Shown here: positions 24,093 to 32,691 of the stretch, one piece after another | Numbering within the stretch: position 1 is the first letter of the stretch | How the letters are laid out: every line of letters starts with the position of its first letter | Notes under the pieces: model-generated | Database searches by the model: none | Told to the model about the DNA's origin: nothing | Seen by the model: the letters and a program-made list of their open reading frames with translations, nothing else | Made by a program: the position numbers and the translations under genes | NCBI GenBank assembly: GCA_963840835.1 | Contig: CAWJAM010000006.1 | Span: 558,001-622,000 of the forward strand | Length of the DNA stretch: 64,000 nucleotides | Direction: 5' to 3' | Source: Rubrobacter_D sp963840835 | GTDB taxonomy: Bacteria; Actinomycetota; Rubrobacteria; Rubrobacterales; Rubrobacteraceae

Positions 24093-24929
24093 CTAGTCCC
24101 TGAACGCCAGCGCGACGACGGCGCCGAGCACAGCTCCGGCGACCATGCTGGCTATGGTCCCACCCTTGACCTTCTCCTGTGGCAGATAAGGGTGACGGGG
24201 AAGGTTGTACGTCTCGGGCTCGTCCATGAGGATGAACCTGGCATGGTTCCCCCCAATGCCGCCCGTCCCCCCCACCTCGGGCGTGCCCCAGACGTAGGCC
24301 CGACTGTAGCCCTTGTCGTGCAGTTCCTGTACCCGCTCTTCGGCCAGCTCCTTCAGGTCCTCCACATCTCCGAACATGATGGAGTTGGTCGGGCAGGCTT
24401 TGGCGCAGGCTGGTTCGAGGCCGTCCCTCTGTCGGTCGTAGCAGAGGGTGCACTTGAAGGCACGGCCGTCGTGGGGGACCTGGGTTATGACGCCGTAGGG
24501 GCATGCTGGGACGCAGTAGCCGCAGCCGTTGCAGATGTCGGGCTGGATGTAGACGTTGTCGAACTCGTTGCGGATGATGGAGCCCGTCGGACAGGCCTGC
24601 TGGCATGGGGCAGCGACGCAGTGCTTGCACACGTCGCTCATGAAAGCCCAGCGCCCCAGGGCGTCGAGCTCGGCCCCGCCGGGCAGTTGCTCCGTCACGT
24701 CCTCGGCGAGCGCGACGAGGTCGACGTCGCCGGTCAGGCGGCGTTTCTTCGGGTTCTCGATGAACGCGACGTGGCGCCAGGTCGTGCCCGAGAGCTGCTT
24801 CGTGTTGTCGTAGGAGTCGCCGGTGAACTCGTAACCGTCGGCGGGGAGCTGGTTCCACTGTTTGCAGGCGACCTCGCAGGCCTTGCAACCGATGCAGACG
24901 GTCGTGTCGGTCAAAAATCCCGTGGCCAT
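24093..24929 (-). CDS. Formate dehydrogenase iron-sulfur subunit (FdhB-like)
   Basis: This protein has 278 residues. Four ferredoxin-type cysteine clusters are visible: CIGCKACEVACKQWN, CKHCVAAPCQQACP, CNGCGYCVPACP and CTLCYDRQRDGLEPACAKACP. They match the FdnH/HybA family with four [4Fe-4S] clusters. The C-terminus has a single hydrophobic helix (IASMVAGAVLGAVVALAF), a membrane anchor. It lies 10 bp before the NrfD gene and 3 bp after a 108-residue hypothetical. It would relay electrons from the Sec subunit to NrfD. Confidence 0.9.
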   Translation of the reverse strand: MATGFLTDTTVCIGCKACEVACKQWNQLPADGYEFTGDSYDNTKQLSGTTWRHVAFIENPKKRRLTGDVDLVALAEDVTEQLPGGAELDALGRWAFMSDVCKHCVAAPCQQACPTGSIIRNEFDNVYIQPDICNGCGYCVPACPYGVITQVPHDGRAFKCTLCYDRQRDGLEPACAKACPTNSIMFGDVEDLKELAEERVQELHDKGYSRAYVWGTPEVGGTGGIGGNHARFILMDEPETYNLPRHPYLPQEKVKGGTIASMVAGAVLGAVVALAFRD

Positions 24930-24932
24930 CAG

Positions 24933-25259
24933 TCACTTCCCTTCCAGGACTCGGCGCCGGATCTCGCTTACGGGCGCGGCCGGATCTCTGCTTATGCGGA
25001 ACATGTTGTGGCCGAGGGCGACGCGCTGGGGAGTGTAGATCCTATCCACCATCCCCGTGCCCCTGTTGTAGTAGACGCCGGGATCTAGGGCCTTCGCGCT
25101 CCTTATGGGCTTGAGGTTTTTCGGCGCCGCTTCCGGATGTTCTGACAGCCATGCCCCGAGGTCCATCAACTCCTGCTGCATCATCTCCCGTTGGGAGGAC
25201 TCGGCCAGATAGGTCTCGCTGGGCGTATCCTCCGGGGTCGTGCCCCTGGGGTCACTCAC
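24933..25259 (-). CDS. Hypothetical protein in formate dehydrogenase operon
   Basis: This protein has 108 residues. The GTG at 25259 overlaps the stop of the upstream membrane protein (GTGA), so translation is coupled. The sequence has a helical stretch (SSQREMMQQELMDLGAWLSEHPEAAP), then YNRGTGMVDRIYTPQRVALGHNMF. There are no cysteines, no membrane helix and no recognised family. Its placement between catalytic and electron-transfer subunits suggests an accessory or assembly role, but this is inference. A longer in-frame reading upstream overlaps the neighbour and looks unnatural. Confidence 0.6.
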   Translation of the reverse strand: MSDPRGTTPEDTPSETYLAESSQREMMQQELMDLGAWLSEHPEAAPKNLKPIRSAKALDPGVYYNRGTGMVDRIYTPQRVALGHNMFRISRDPAAPVSEIRRRVLEGK

Positions 25260-25723
25260 GCGCGTCCCCTGCGAAGCGCCCAGTAGAGAAGTCCCCAGGC
25301 CGCGCCGAACACCGCGTGGTCCATTACGGGGAGCAGGACTTTCGGCGACTTCTGGGTCCAGGGTGCTCTGTGGACGCCGGTCAGCGGAAGCCAGCTCGAC
25401 CATCCCGCGCCCCAGGCAAGGACCCCAAGCGCCGAGCCAACGGCGGCCTCCTCCCCGGGACCACCCCTCTCCCGACGCAGGAGGCCGAAGGCGGCCCCTG
25501 TCCCCGTGCCGTAGGCGAAGTGGGCGGCCGCGATCAGCAAACGCCGCGACAGCGGAGAGAGATCCCCGACGAGGCCGAGCTCCTCGACACGGTCAACGAC
25601 CTGCATCGGGGCTGTCTCGAAGACGAGACCCATCTTCGTCCAGGCCTGACGTAGCCCGGACAGGACGAGCGTGGCCCCGAGGCCGCCCAGAGCACCCGTC
25701 AATGCCTTCCCTTTCGCGTTCAA
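25256..25723 (-). CDS. Membrane protein of the fdh operon (DUF1440/YagU-like)
   Basis: This protein has 155 residues. There are four hydrophobic segments: ALTGALGGLGATLVLSGL, LLIAAAHFAYGTGTGAAFGLL, AVGSALGVLAWGAGW and AVFGAAWGLLYWAL. The pattern resembles DUF1440/YagU inner membrane proteins, some of which are acid-stress proteins. This match is tentative. It starts right after fdhG (4-bp gap) and overlaps the next gene by 4 bp, so it is clearly part of the operon. Confidence 0.65.
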   Translation of the reverse strand: MNAKGKALTGALGGLGATLVLSGLRQAWTKMGLVFETAPMQVVDRVEELGLVGDLSPLSRRLLIAAAHFAYGTGTGAAFGLLRRERGGPGEEAAVGSALGVLAWGAGWSSWLPLTGVHRAPWTQKSPKVLLPVMDHAVFGAAWGLLYWALRRGRA

Positions 25724-25727
25724 AGCC

Positions 25728-28700
25728 CTACACCTTTCCCACTTCGAGGTTCGCGGTAAAAGCCTTGGCCTCGTGGATGGCGACGTTGGCCTCGAGGGAG
25801 ACCGGCATCAGGTCGTTGACGACGTCGCCCTTGACCAGTCCGTTGGGACCCCAGTGGTAGGGGAGGCCGATGGTGTGGAGCTTCTTGCCTTCGAAGTCGT
25901 AGACGGGGATGCGGTCGGTGACGAGGGCCTTGCAGTGGATCTTGCCGCGGCTCGTCGAGACTGTGACCCAGCCCGTGTTCTCCACGCCCTTCTCGGCGGC
26001 CAGCTCGGGGCTGATCTCGCAGAACAGCTCGGGCTGGAGCTCGGAGAGCCAGGGGATCCAACGGCTCATCGCCCCTGAGGTGTGGTGCTCCGTTAGGCGG
26101 TACGTAGTCACGACGTACGGGTACCTGGGATCCTGAGGCGGGTTGTACGGGTTGTCCGACCTGTCCAAAAGCCTTACGGCCGGGTCGTACTGGACGTTGT
26201 CGTAGAGCAGGTTCGGGACCGGCGACTCTACGGGCTCGTAGTGGACCGGGAGCGGACCGTCGGCGAGGCCAACGGGGGCGAAGAGCCAGCCGAGCCCGTC
26301 GCCGTTGACGATGAACGGCCCGTCGCCGGGGATGGCGTCGTCGCCCCTGGCATCTGGGTCTGGCCTGTAATCCGGCCGCTTGGTGGCCGTGAAGTCGGGG
26401 ATGTCGTGGCCGACCCACTCGCCCTGCTCCTCGTCCCACCACACGTACTTTTTCCTCTCCGACCATGGCCTGCCCTCCGGGTCGGCGGAGGCCCGGTTGT
26501 AGAGGATGCGGCGGTCCGCGGGCCAGGCCCAGCCCCACTCGTTCGCCGGCGGGGGCTGCTCCGTCCTCGGCTTGCGTCTCCTGGTCTGGTTGACGCCGCC
26601 GGCATAGGCACCGGAGTAGATCCAACCACCGCAGGCCGTCGTGCCGTCGTCCTCGAGCTCGGCAAATCCCGAGACCGGCTCCCCGTCGGCGACGGTGTAG
26701 CCGTTGATCTCTTTGAGGATGCTCTCCATGTGCGGTTCTGCCCGCTCGCCTTCGGTCGGGTAGTCCCAGGTCATGGCCCGGATGAGTGTGTCGCGGGGGT
26801 CTTCTGAGCCTTTGTATAGCTCCTTGAGCCTGCGCCCCAGATGGAGGACGAACCAGGCATCGCTGCGTGCGTCGCCGGGCGATTCGACGGCCTTGTCGTG
26901 CCACTGCAGCATACGCTGGGTCTGGGTAAATGAGCCGTCCTTCTCGGCGACGAGCGCCGAGGGGATGAAGAACACCTCCGTGGCGCACTCCTCGGGGTCT
27001 ACGCCTTCCATCTTCCAGGCGGTGGCTGTCTCTATCTCGTAGGCATCGAGGACCACGAGCCAGTCCAATTTCCTCAAACCGTCCTGGGCGATCCGTACGT
27101 GCGGCCCGCCGACCGCGAAGTTCTGCCCGAAGACGAAGCAACCCTTCACGTCTCCGTCCTTCATGTCCACGATCGTGGGGTAGAAGGAGTGGTCGCCCGA
27201 GATGCGCGGGAAGTGGTCGAAGATCTCATCGCCCCTCGCGGGGTCGAAGGCCTCACCGTACCAGGCCTTGAACAGGCTGGTTATGTACTTGGGGAAGTTG
27301 TTCCACCAGCCCGTGTCGGCCGTCTGGCTCTCCACGTAGTCGTCCCAGGTGTCGTTGTCTATGTTCACGTCGGGCATCGGCAGGTAGCCTGGAAGGATGT
27401 TGTAGAGGGTTGCTATGTCCGTCGAGCCCTGGATCGTCGCGTGTCCGCGCAGCGCCATGATGCCGCCGCCGGGACGACCTATGTTCCCGAGGAGGAGCTG
27501 CAGCATGGCGGCGGTGCGGATGATCTGGACCCCCTTGGAGTGTTGGGTCCAACCGACGGCGTAGCAGAGCGAGGTCGTCTTCTCTCGCCCCGAGTTCTCG
27601 CAGATGGTCTCGGCGACCTTCAGAAACGCCTCCCTTGGGGTGCCGCAGACCTTCTCGACCATCTCGGGCGTGTACTTGGCGAAGTGGCGCTTCAGGAGCT
27701 GAAAGACGCAACGCTCGTGCTCGAGCGTCGGGTCTGTCGGGCGCGGCTCACCCTCGTTCGGCGCCGACTCCCCGCCGATGTCCTCGCCGATCAGGCTGCC
27801 CTGGCTCCCCCCGACGGAGGCGTAGTCTATGGGCGTGCCCTCGTAGCGCCAGCTCGACGGGTTGTACTGCTTATTCTCCTCGTCCCAGCCGGAGAACAGG
27901 CCGGAGGCGTCCGCCTCCTCGAACTCCTCGGTAACGAGGGTCGCGGCGTTGGTGTAGTGGACGACGTAGTCCCTGAAGTAGCGTTCGTTCTGGATGACGT
28001 AGTTGATCAAGCCCCCAAGGAACGCTATGTCCGTGCCAGGCCTTATGGGGGCGTAGATGTCACAGAGGGCGCTCGTGCGCGTGAAACGGGGGTCTACGTG
28101 GATGAGCTTCGCGCCCTTGCGCTTGGCGATCATCGGGTGCCTGAAGCCGACGGGATGGGCCTCGGCCATGTTGGAGCCCTCGATCAGGATACAGTCCGAA
28201 TTCTGCAGGTCCTGCAGGCTGGTGGTGGCCCCGCCCCTACCGTACGTGATGCCCAGACCGGGCACCGTGGAGCTGTGTCATATCCGCGCCTGATTGGTAA
28301 TCTGCACGAACCCCAGAGAGTGGAAGAGCTTGGTTATGAGGTAGTTCTCCTCGTTGTCTATCGTGGCACCGCCGATGGAGGTGATAGCCATCGAACGGTT
28401 GAGCTTCTTGCCTTCCGCATCCTCATCTTCCCAGTTCTCATCGCGCGTCTTCTTGACCCGCTCGGCGATCATGCCCAAAGCCTCTTCGAGGGTGAGGTCC
28501 TCCCACTCGGCCGAGTACGGCCTGCGGTAGCGGACCTTCGTCCAACGGTAAGGCGAGACGTGCAGCCCGAAGCCCGCAGACCCCTTGGGACAGAGTGTGC
28601 CCGCGTTTATCGGGCTGTCTGGGTTACCCTCGATGTCTATGATGCGCCCGTCGCGGTGGTAGACGAGCGTGGAGCAGCCCACCGCGCAGTAGGGGCAGAC

Positions 28701-28844
28701 GCTCACCGTCTTCTCTACGCCCTCGTCGGAGAGGCGCGAGCGGATGCCGCGGGTCGCCCCGCTTACGGGATGCTCTACCGTCGTTCCGACGTGGTTCCGG
28801 ATCTTCTCGAAGAGACCATCTCTCCCCGTGACCTTGAAAAGCAT
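25728..28844 (-). CDS. fdhG: Selenocysteine formate dehydrogenase, catalytic subunit
   Basis: This protein has about 1038 residues when the in-frame UGA at complement 28278-28280 is read as Sec (residue 189). It is a molybdopterin oxidoreductase with an N-terminal [4Fe-4S] site (CPYCAVGCS ... GTLCPKG), then NQARI-Sec-HSSTV-PGLG, the canonical active site of formate dehydrogenases. The following GRGGATTSLQDLQNSD and CYAVGWTQHSKGVQ also fit. The C-terminal MopB domain ends ETHDS-like at NLEVGKV. No RR-type Tat leader is visible at the start. ATG 28844 has AAGGGG six bases upstream. It is first in an operon with a DUF1440-like protein, a hypothetical, FdhB and NrfD. The reaction is formate to CO2 plus two electrons to quinone. 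Confidence 0.93.
28250..28280 (-). promoter_or_regulatory. UGA-Sec codon with bacterial SECIS hairpin (fdhG)
   Basis: UGA (28280-28278) is followed by 18 nt, then GGUCU as the loop of UGCCC/GGGCA (28264-28250). The spacing equals that of the E. coli fdhF SECIS. Confidence 0.85.
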
Positions 28845-29180
28845 ACGTAACCCCTTCTGCACCGATGGTCGAGTTGTCCGGGCCTTCCGCTCCAGATTCT
28901 AACCGTATTCCCCCTGTCGCGAAACCGCGGAATGACTTCCTATGCCGAAGGGCCGGTGTCCCGGGTATGTGGACCCTGTAGACCCGGCCTTGCGGCGGCC
29001 CGCTACATCTGGTACGTTGCCTGGGCAGTCTCTAGGGGAAAGGAGCTTGCCTGGGTATCTGAGATCCACGCGCGCCGAGAAGGTGGTTTCCCAGCGCGGT
29101 CAGGTGGGAATAGGAATACTGGGAACAGGAATACTAATGCTTTATCGTCTCTGACGAGAGGGAAAGGAGAAAGTTAGATT
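28845..29180. other. Divergent intergenic region with 15-bp tandem repeat
   Basis: This 336-bp gap separates divergent fdhG and formaldehyde dehydrogenase genes. A tandem pair GGGAATAGGAATACT (29106-29120) and GGGAACAGGAATACT (29121-29135) differs at one position and sits 45 bp before the formaldehyde dehydrogenase start. It is a good candidate activator or repressor site. An 81-codon open frame at 28932-29177 ends next to the start and has no family features, so it is not called. No clear sigma-A promoter was recognised. Confidence 0.55.
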
Positions 29181-30395
29181 ATGGCCGACAACAGGGTAGT
29201 GGTCTACAAGGGTCCCGGAGAGGTGGCCGTCGAGGACATCGAGTATCCGAAGCTCGAGGTCCCCGAAGAGGTCGCCGACGCTATGGGGATGACCGTAGAG
29301 GCCCCGCACGCCGTAATACTCAAGATCGTCTCCACCAACATCTGCGGCTCCGACCAGCACATGGTGCGAGGGCGCACGACGGCCCCGGTCGGGCAGACTT
29401 TGGGGCACGAGATCACGGGCGAGGTCGTCGAGAAGGGCAACGACGTCCAGTTCATCGACGTGGGCGACATCTGCTCGGTGCCCTTCAACATCGCCTGCGG
29501 CCGTTGCAGGAACTGCAACGAGCGTCTCTCGGGGGTCTGTCTGAACGTGAACCCCGCTCGCGCGGGCTCCGCCTACGGCTACGTGGACATGGGCGGCTGG
29601 GTCGGCGGCCAGGCCGAGTACGTAACCGTCCCCTTCGCGGACTATAACCTGCTCAAGTTCCCAGATAGGGACCAGGCGCTGGAGAAGATCCTGGACCTCA
29701 CGATGCTCTCTGATATCTTCCCCACCGGCTATCACGGGGCCACGTGCGCTGGCGTGACGACGGGCTCGACGGTCTACGTCGCTGGCGCCGGGCCAGTGGG
29801 GCTCGCGGCGGCCTACTCGGCGCAGCTCCTCGGCGCGGCGGTCGTCATCGTCGGCGACCTGCAAGAGGAACGGTTGGCGCAGGCGAGGTCCTTCGGCTGC
29901 GAGACCATAGACGTCTCCGAGGACACGCCGATAGAGGAGCAGATCGCGGGCGTCCTCGGCATCCCCGAGGTCGACTGCGCGGTCGATGCTGTCGGCTTCG
30001 AGGCAACGGGCCACGGGCAGGGAGCGGACGAAGCCCCGGCCACGGTGCTCAACGAGATACAGCTGATCACCCGCGCTGGCGGTCGGCTCGGCATCCCGGG
30101 GCTGTACGTCACCGGCGATCCCGGCGCCTCCGACCCTGACGCCCAGCAGGGGACGCTCAAGATCAGCTTCGGACTCGGGTGGGCCAAGAGCCACTTCTTC
30201 TACACGGGCCAGTGCCCGGTCAAGAAGTACAACCGCGGCCTGATGATGAGCATCCTGCACGACAAGGCCCATATCGCCGACGCCGTCAACGCCACGGTCG
30301 TCAGCCTCGATGAGGCCCCCGAAGGCTACAGGGACTTCGACAAGGGCGCGGCCAAGAAGTACGTCCTCAACCCGAACGGTTACATCAACGCCTAA
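29181..30395 (+). CDS. fdhA: Zinc-dependent formaldehyde dehydrogenase, glutathione-independent
   Basis: This protein has 404 residues. It is a medium-chain alcohol dehydrogenase fold. The catalytic zinc site is NICGSDQHMVRG with LGHEITGEVVEKG. The structural zinc site is CGRCRNCNERLSGVC. The NAD site is VYVAGAGPVGLAAAYSAQLLG. The long insert and AYGYVDMGGWVGGQAEYV match the Pseudomonas putida-type enzyme that oxidises formaldehyde to formate without a thiol cofactor. The start follows GGGAAAGGAGAAAG. The formate product can feed the adjacent formate dehydrogenases. A strong terminator lies downstream at 30420. Confidence 0.92.
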   Translation: MADNRVVVYKGPGEVAVEDIEYPKLEVPEEVADAMGMTVEAPHAVILKIVSTNICGSDQHMVRGRTTAPVGQTLGHEITGEVVEKGNDVQFIDVGDICSVPFNIACGRCRNCNERLSGVCLNVNPARAGSAYGYVDMGGWVGGQAEYVTVPFADYNLLKFPDRDQALEKILDLTMLSDIFPTGYHGATCAGVTTGSTVYVAGAGPVGLAAAYSAQLLGAAVVIVGDLQEERLAQARSFGCETIDVSEDTPIEEQIAGVLGIPEVDCAVDAVGFEATGHGQGADEAPATVLNEIQLITRAGGRLGIPGLYVTGDPGASDPDAQQGTLKISFGLGWAKSHFFYTGQCPVKKYNRGLMMSILHDKAHIADAVNATVVSLDEAPEGYRDFDKGAAKKYVLNPNGYINA

Positions 30396-30419
30396 GGGCC
30401 GCACGGGCCAACGATTCGC

Positions 30420-30447
30420 GGGGCCGGGGTTTGTCCCGGCCCCTTTT
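30420..30447 (+). terminator. Rho-independent terminator of formaldehyde dehydrogenase
   Basis: GGGGCCGGG and CCCGGCCCC form a 9-bp stem with a GTTTGT loop, followed by TTTT. Confidence 0.85.
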
Positions 30448-30508
30448 ACCTGCGTTGTGCAGTGCGACGACGCTATAATTTGCCCTGAGCGATTCGGAGA
30501 GGTCGTAG

Positions 30509-31149
30509 ATGGAGACGGTAAAGGGTCGGGCAGACCAGAGGGTCATTCTTCATAACATAAGCTGGGAGACCTACGAGCGGCTGTTGGATGAGCGGGGGAG
30601 ACAGCAGGGTGCCGCGGTTGGCTTACGACCAGGGGAGAGTTGGAGATCATGAGCCCCTCTTCGGAGCACGAGAGCGTAGCCTATTTCAGCGGGCTGCTCG
30701 TCGCGGCGCTCGCCGAGGAGATGCGCATCGACGCGTATGGAGTGGGCTCTACGACCTACAACCGCGGAGATCTGGGGCGAGGCTTCGAGCCCGACGCCAG
30801 CTTCTACGTCCGGAACGAAGAGCGCGTCCGCGGCAAGCGAAGGATAGACCTGGACGTCGATCCACCGCCAGACCTGGTGATCGAGGTGGATATCACAAGC
30901 CCCTCCCTCGACAAGTTCCCGATCTACGCTCGAGTCCAGCATCCCCGAGGTCTGGCGCTACGACGGAGAACGGATAATGATCTACGAGCTCAGAAACGCA
31001 GAGTACGTCGAAGTCGCGGAGAGTCCTGCCCTGCCGTTTCACGGGCGAGCGTTCTCCACGCTTCGTAAAGGAGGGCTTGGGCTCGGCGCAGATCCTGGAT
31101 GCGCAGGGTACGCGAGTGGGCGCGGGAGCAACCTGGACCGCCTGACTGA
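30509..31149 (+). pseudogene. Frameshifted Uma2-family (DUF820) endonuclease-like gene
   Basis: A perfect TATAAT (30474-30479) lies upstream. The first frame starts METVKGRADQRV...SWETYERLLDER, then breaks. MSPSSEHESVAYFSGLLVAAL and the catalytic-type FEPDASFYV, LVIEVDITSPS are in a second frame (from 30640). After about 30930 the expected IPEVWRYDGERIMIYELRN requires another shift, and the end RVREWAREQPGPPD (stop 31149) needs at least one more. Uma2 is a PD-(D/E)XK nuclease-like family, very common in cyanobacteria, Deinococcus and Rubrobacter and often decayed. Confidence 0.75.
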
Positions 31150-31200
31150 ACGCGACGCTTTTCTTCAACGCGCCCAGGTACGAAAAGGAACCGGGGCTGA

Positions 31201-31461
31201 CTACCGCTCCGCACGCCTGACGCTGTAGCCTATCTGCTGTAGCTGCGCGAGCAGCCAGAGCTCGGCCGCTTCTGCGTCACCGCCGACGTACTTGAGGGGT
31301 ACCCCCATCTTCTGTTCCCCGTGCGGTCCGCTGAAGCGGATCACGATCCTGGTCTCGTCCCTGAGGACGGTCGCCTCGGGGTAGCGGGAGACGTTCGGCA
31401 GGCCCGTCAGCCTCAACTCGTTCGTCCGGTCCCAAAGTACATGGTCAACGCATGCTAACAC
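31201..31461 (-). CDS. Hypothetical protein divergent from fdhD
   Basis: This is a small protein of about 86 residues from a GTG at 31461. It reads LACVDHVLWDRTNELRLTGL, then ATVLRDETRIVIRFSGPHG and VPLKYVGGDAEAAELWLLAQLQQIG. The last part looks natural and resembles short beta-rich proteins of unknown function. The frame runs further upstream into the fdhD coding region on the other strand, which is not credible. I do not recognise it. Confidence 0.5.
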   Translation of the reverse strand: MLACVDHVLWDRTNELRLTGLPNVSRYPEATVLRDETRIVIRFSGPHGEQKMGVPLKYVGGDAEAAELWLLAQLQQIGYSVRRAER

Positions 31462-31504
31462 GCGCCCGCTGATACACTTGATCTGGACCGACCAGGAGAA
31501 TCGT

Positions 31505-32365
31505 ATGCTGGAGAAGACTTCGGGAAAACCCAGGCGGGCTAGCAAGACGAAGACGCGGGTACGGGTCGTCGAAGACGGTGGGATGCGCGTCCGGCCCGAC
31601 ACGCTCGCGACCGAGGAGCCGATGGAGATCAGGCTCCTTATGGGCGATACCAAACAGACCGTCGCCGTCACGATGCGCACCCCCGGGGCAGACTTCGAGC
31701 TCGCCGCGGGGTTCCTGTACGGCGAGGGGATCATAAAGAGCCCCGAAGATATCGCGAAGATAAGCTACTGCGTAGACCGCGACATAGACGCCGCGCAGCA
31801 GTACAACATCGTGAACGTCGAGCTGCGCGGAGGGCATGATTACGACCTGCGCCCGCTGGAGAGGCACTTCTACACCACGAGCGCCTGCGGCGTTTGCGGC
31901 AAGGCGAGCCTGGAGCAGTTGGAACTGCGCGGGTGCCCCGTCATTGCGCCGGGACCGGAGGTCTCTGCCGAAACAATTTACTCCCTGCCAGAGAACCTGC
32001 GGGAGGCGCAGGGGCTCTTCGACGCGACGGGCGGGTTGCACGCGGCGGCGCTCTTCGACCCGGAGGGCAACCTTCTCGCGTTGCGGGAAGACGTGGGAAG
32101 GCACAACGCGACGGACAAGCTCGTCGGGTGGGCGCTGCTCGAAGGCCGGCTGCCGCTCTCGGATCACATAGTCATGGTCAGCGGGCGCAGCAGCTTCGAG
32201 ATCCTGCAGAAGTGCCTGACGGCCGGGGTGCCCGTCGTGTGCGCTATTTCAGCGCCGAGCAGCCTCGCGGTCGACGTCGCCAGGGAGTTCGGTATGACGC
32301 TGGTCGGCTTCCTTCGCGGCAACAGGTTCAACGTGTACGCCGGGCAAGAGCGCGTAGCGCTCTAG
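31505..32365 (+). CDS. fdhD: Formate dehydrogenase accessory sulfurtransferase FdhD
   Basis: This protein has 286 residues. FdhD transfers sulfur to the molybdenum cofactor of formate dehydrogenases. Seen are FELAAGFLYGEGII, the catalytic CGVCGKAS (CxxC) and FDATGGLHAAALFD, then EDVGRHNATDKLVGWAL (cofactor binding) and VSGRSSFEILQKCLTAGVPVVCAISAPSSLAV. ATG 31505 follows GGAGA at good spacing; a TACACT box lies at 31473-31478. It stands alone between two Sec formate dehydrogenases and probably serves both. The stop codon is inside a family B repeat. Confidence 0.93.
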   Translation: MLEKTSGKPRRASKTKTRVRVVEDGGMRVRPDTLATEEPMEIRLLMGDTKQTVAVTMRTPGADFELAAGFLYGEGIIKSPEDIAKISYCVDRDIDAAQQYNIVNVELRGGHDYDLRPLERHFYTTSACGVCGKASLEQLELRGCPVIAPGPEVSAETIYSLPENLREAQGLFDATGGLHAAALFDPEGNLLALREDVGRHNATDKLVGWALLEGRLPLSDHIVMVSGRSSFEILQKCLTAGVPVVCAISAPSSLAVDVAREFGMTLVGFLRGNRFNVYAGQERVAL

Positions 32366-32536
32366 CACTTCAGCATTTCAGCTGGTCAGCATTTCAGCCT
32401 GTTTTCACTCTCCCCTTGCTGGATGCCGCCCGGTACGGCTCTCAATGGATCTCTCCGGCGCATCGTTTGTCGAATGTCGCGAGGCACCTCCTGACCCCTT
32501 AGCTGACAAGCTGAAGTGCTGAAATGCTGACCGGCT
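32364..32536. repeat. Family B inverted-arm repeat element
   Basis: The left arm (32364-32399) is AGCACTTCAGCATTTCAGC plus GGTCAGCATTTCAGCC. The right arm (32501-32536) is AGCTGACAAGCTGAAGTGC plus TGAAATGCTGACCGGCT. About 100 bp of unrelated DNA lies between them. The left arm overlaps the fdhD stop and the right arm ends 3 bp before the small membrane gene's stop. Confidence 0.75.
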
Positions 32537-32539
32537 ATT

Positions 32540-32674
32540 TCACGAGAACAGGGCGACTACGCCCGTGAGCGTCTGGTAGACGCCCCACAGGAGCGGTATC
32601 AGGACCAGGGCCCACAGCACGACGACCAGGACTATACCGGACCGGCCGCTGCCCCGGGACTGTGATTCGCTCAT
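32540..32674 (-). CDS. Small membrane protein, MFS transporter small subunit
   Basis: This protein has 44 residues: a polar start MSESQSRGSGRSG, then one hydrophobic helix (IVLVVVLWALVLIPLLWGVY) and QTLTGVVALFS. Genes of this length and shape regularly follow OFA-family transporters in actinobacteria and other bacteria. It starts 17 bp after the transporter stop with GGAAGGGGATC. It is probably a helper or stabilising subunit. Confidence 0.7.
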   Translation of the reverse strand: MSESQSRGSGRSGIVLVVVLWALVLIPLLWGVYQTLTGVVALFS

Positions 32675-32691
32675 GGAGATCCCCTTCCTCG

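Noticed and set aside
28278..28280. UGA as a nonsense mutation splitting fdhG
   Set aside because: The position is the conserved Sec site, and a correctly spaced GGUCU hairpin follows; the frame continues with full homology.
28932..29177. 81-codon frame in the fdhG/formaldehyde dehydrogenase gap
   Set aside because: No ribosome site, no recognisable domain, and it includes the tandem operator-like repeats.
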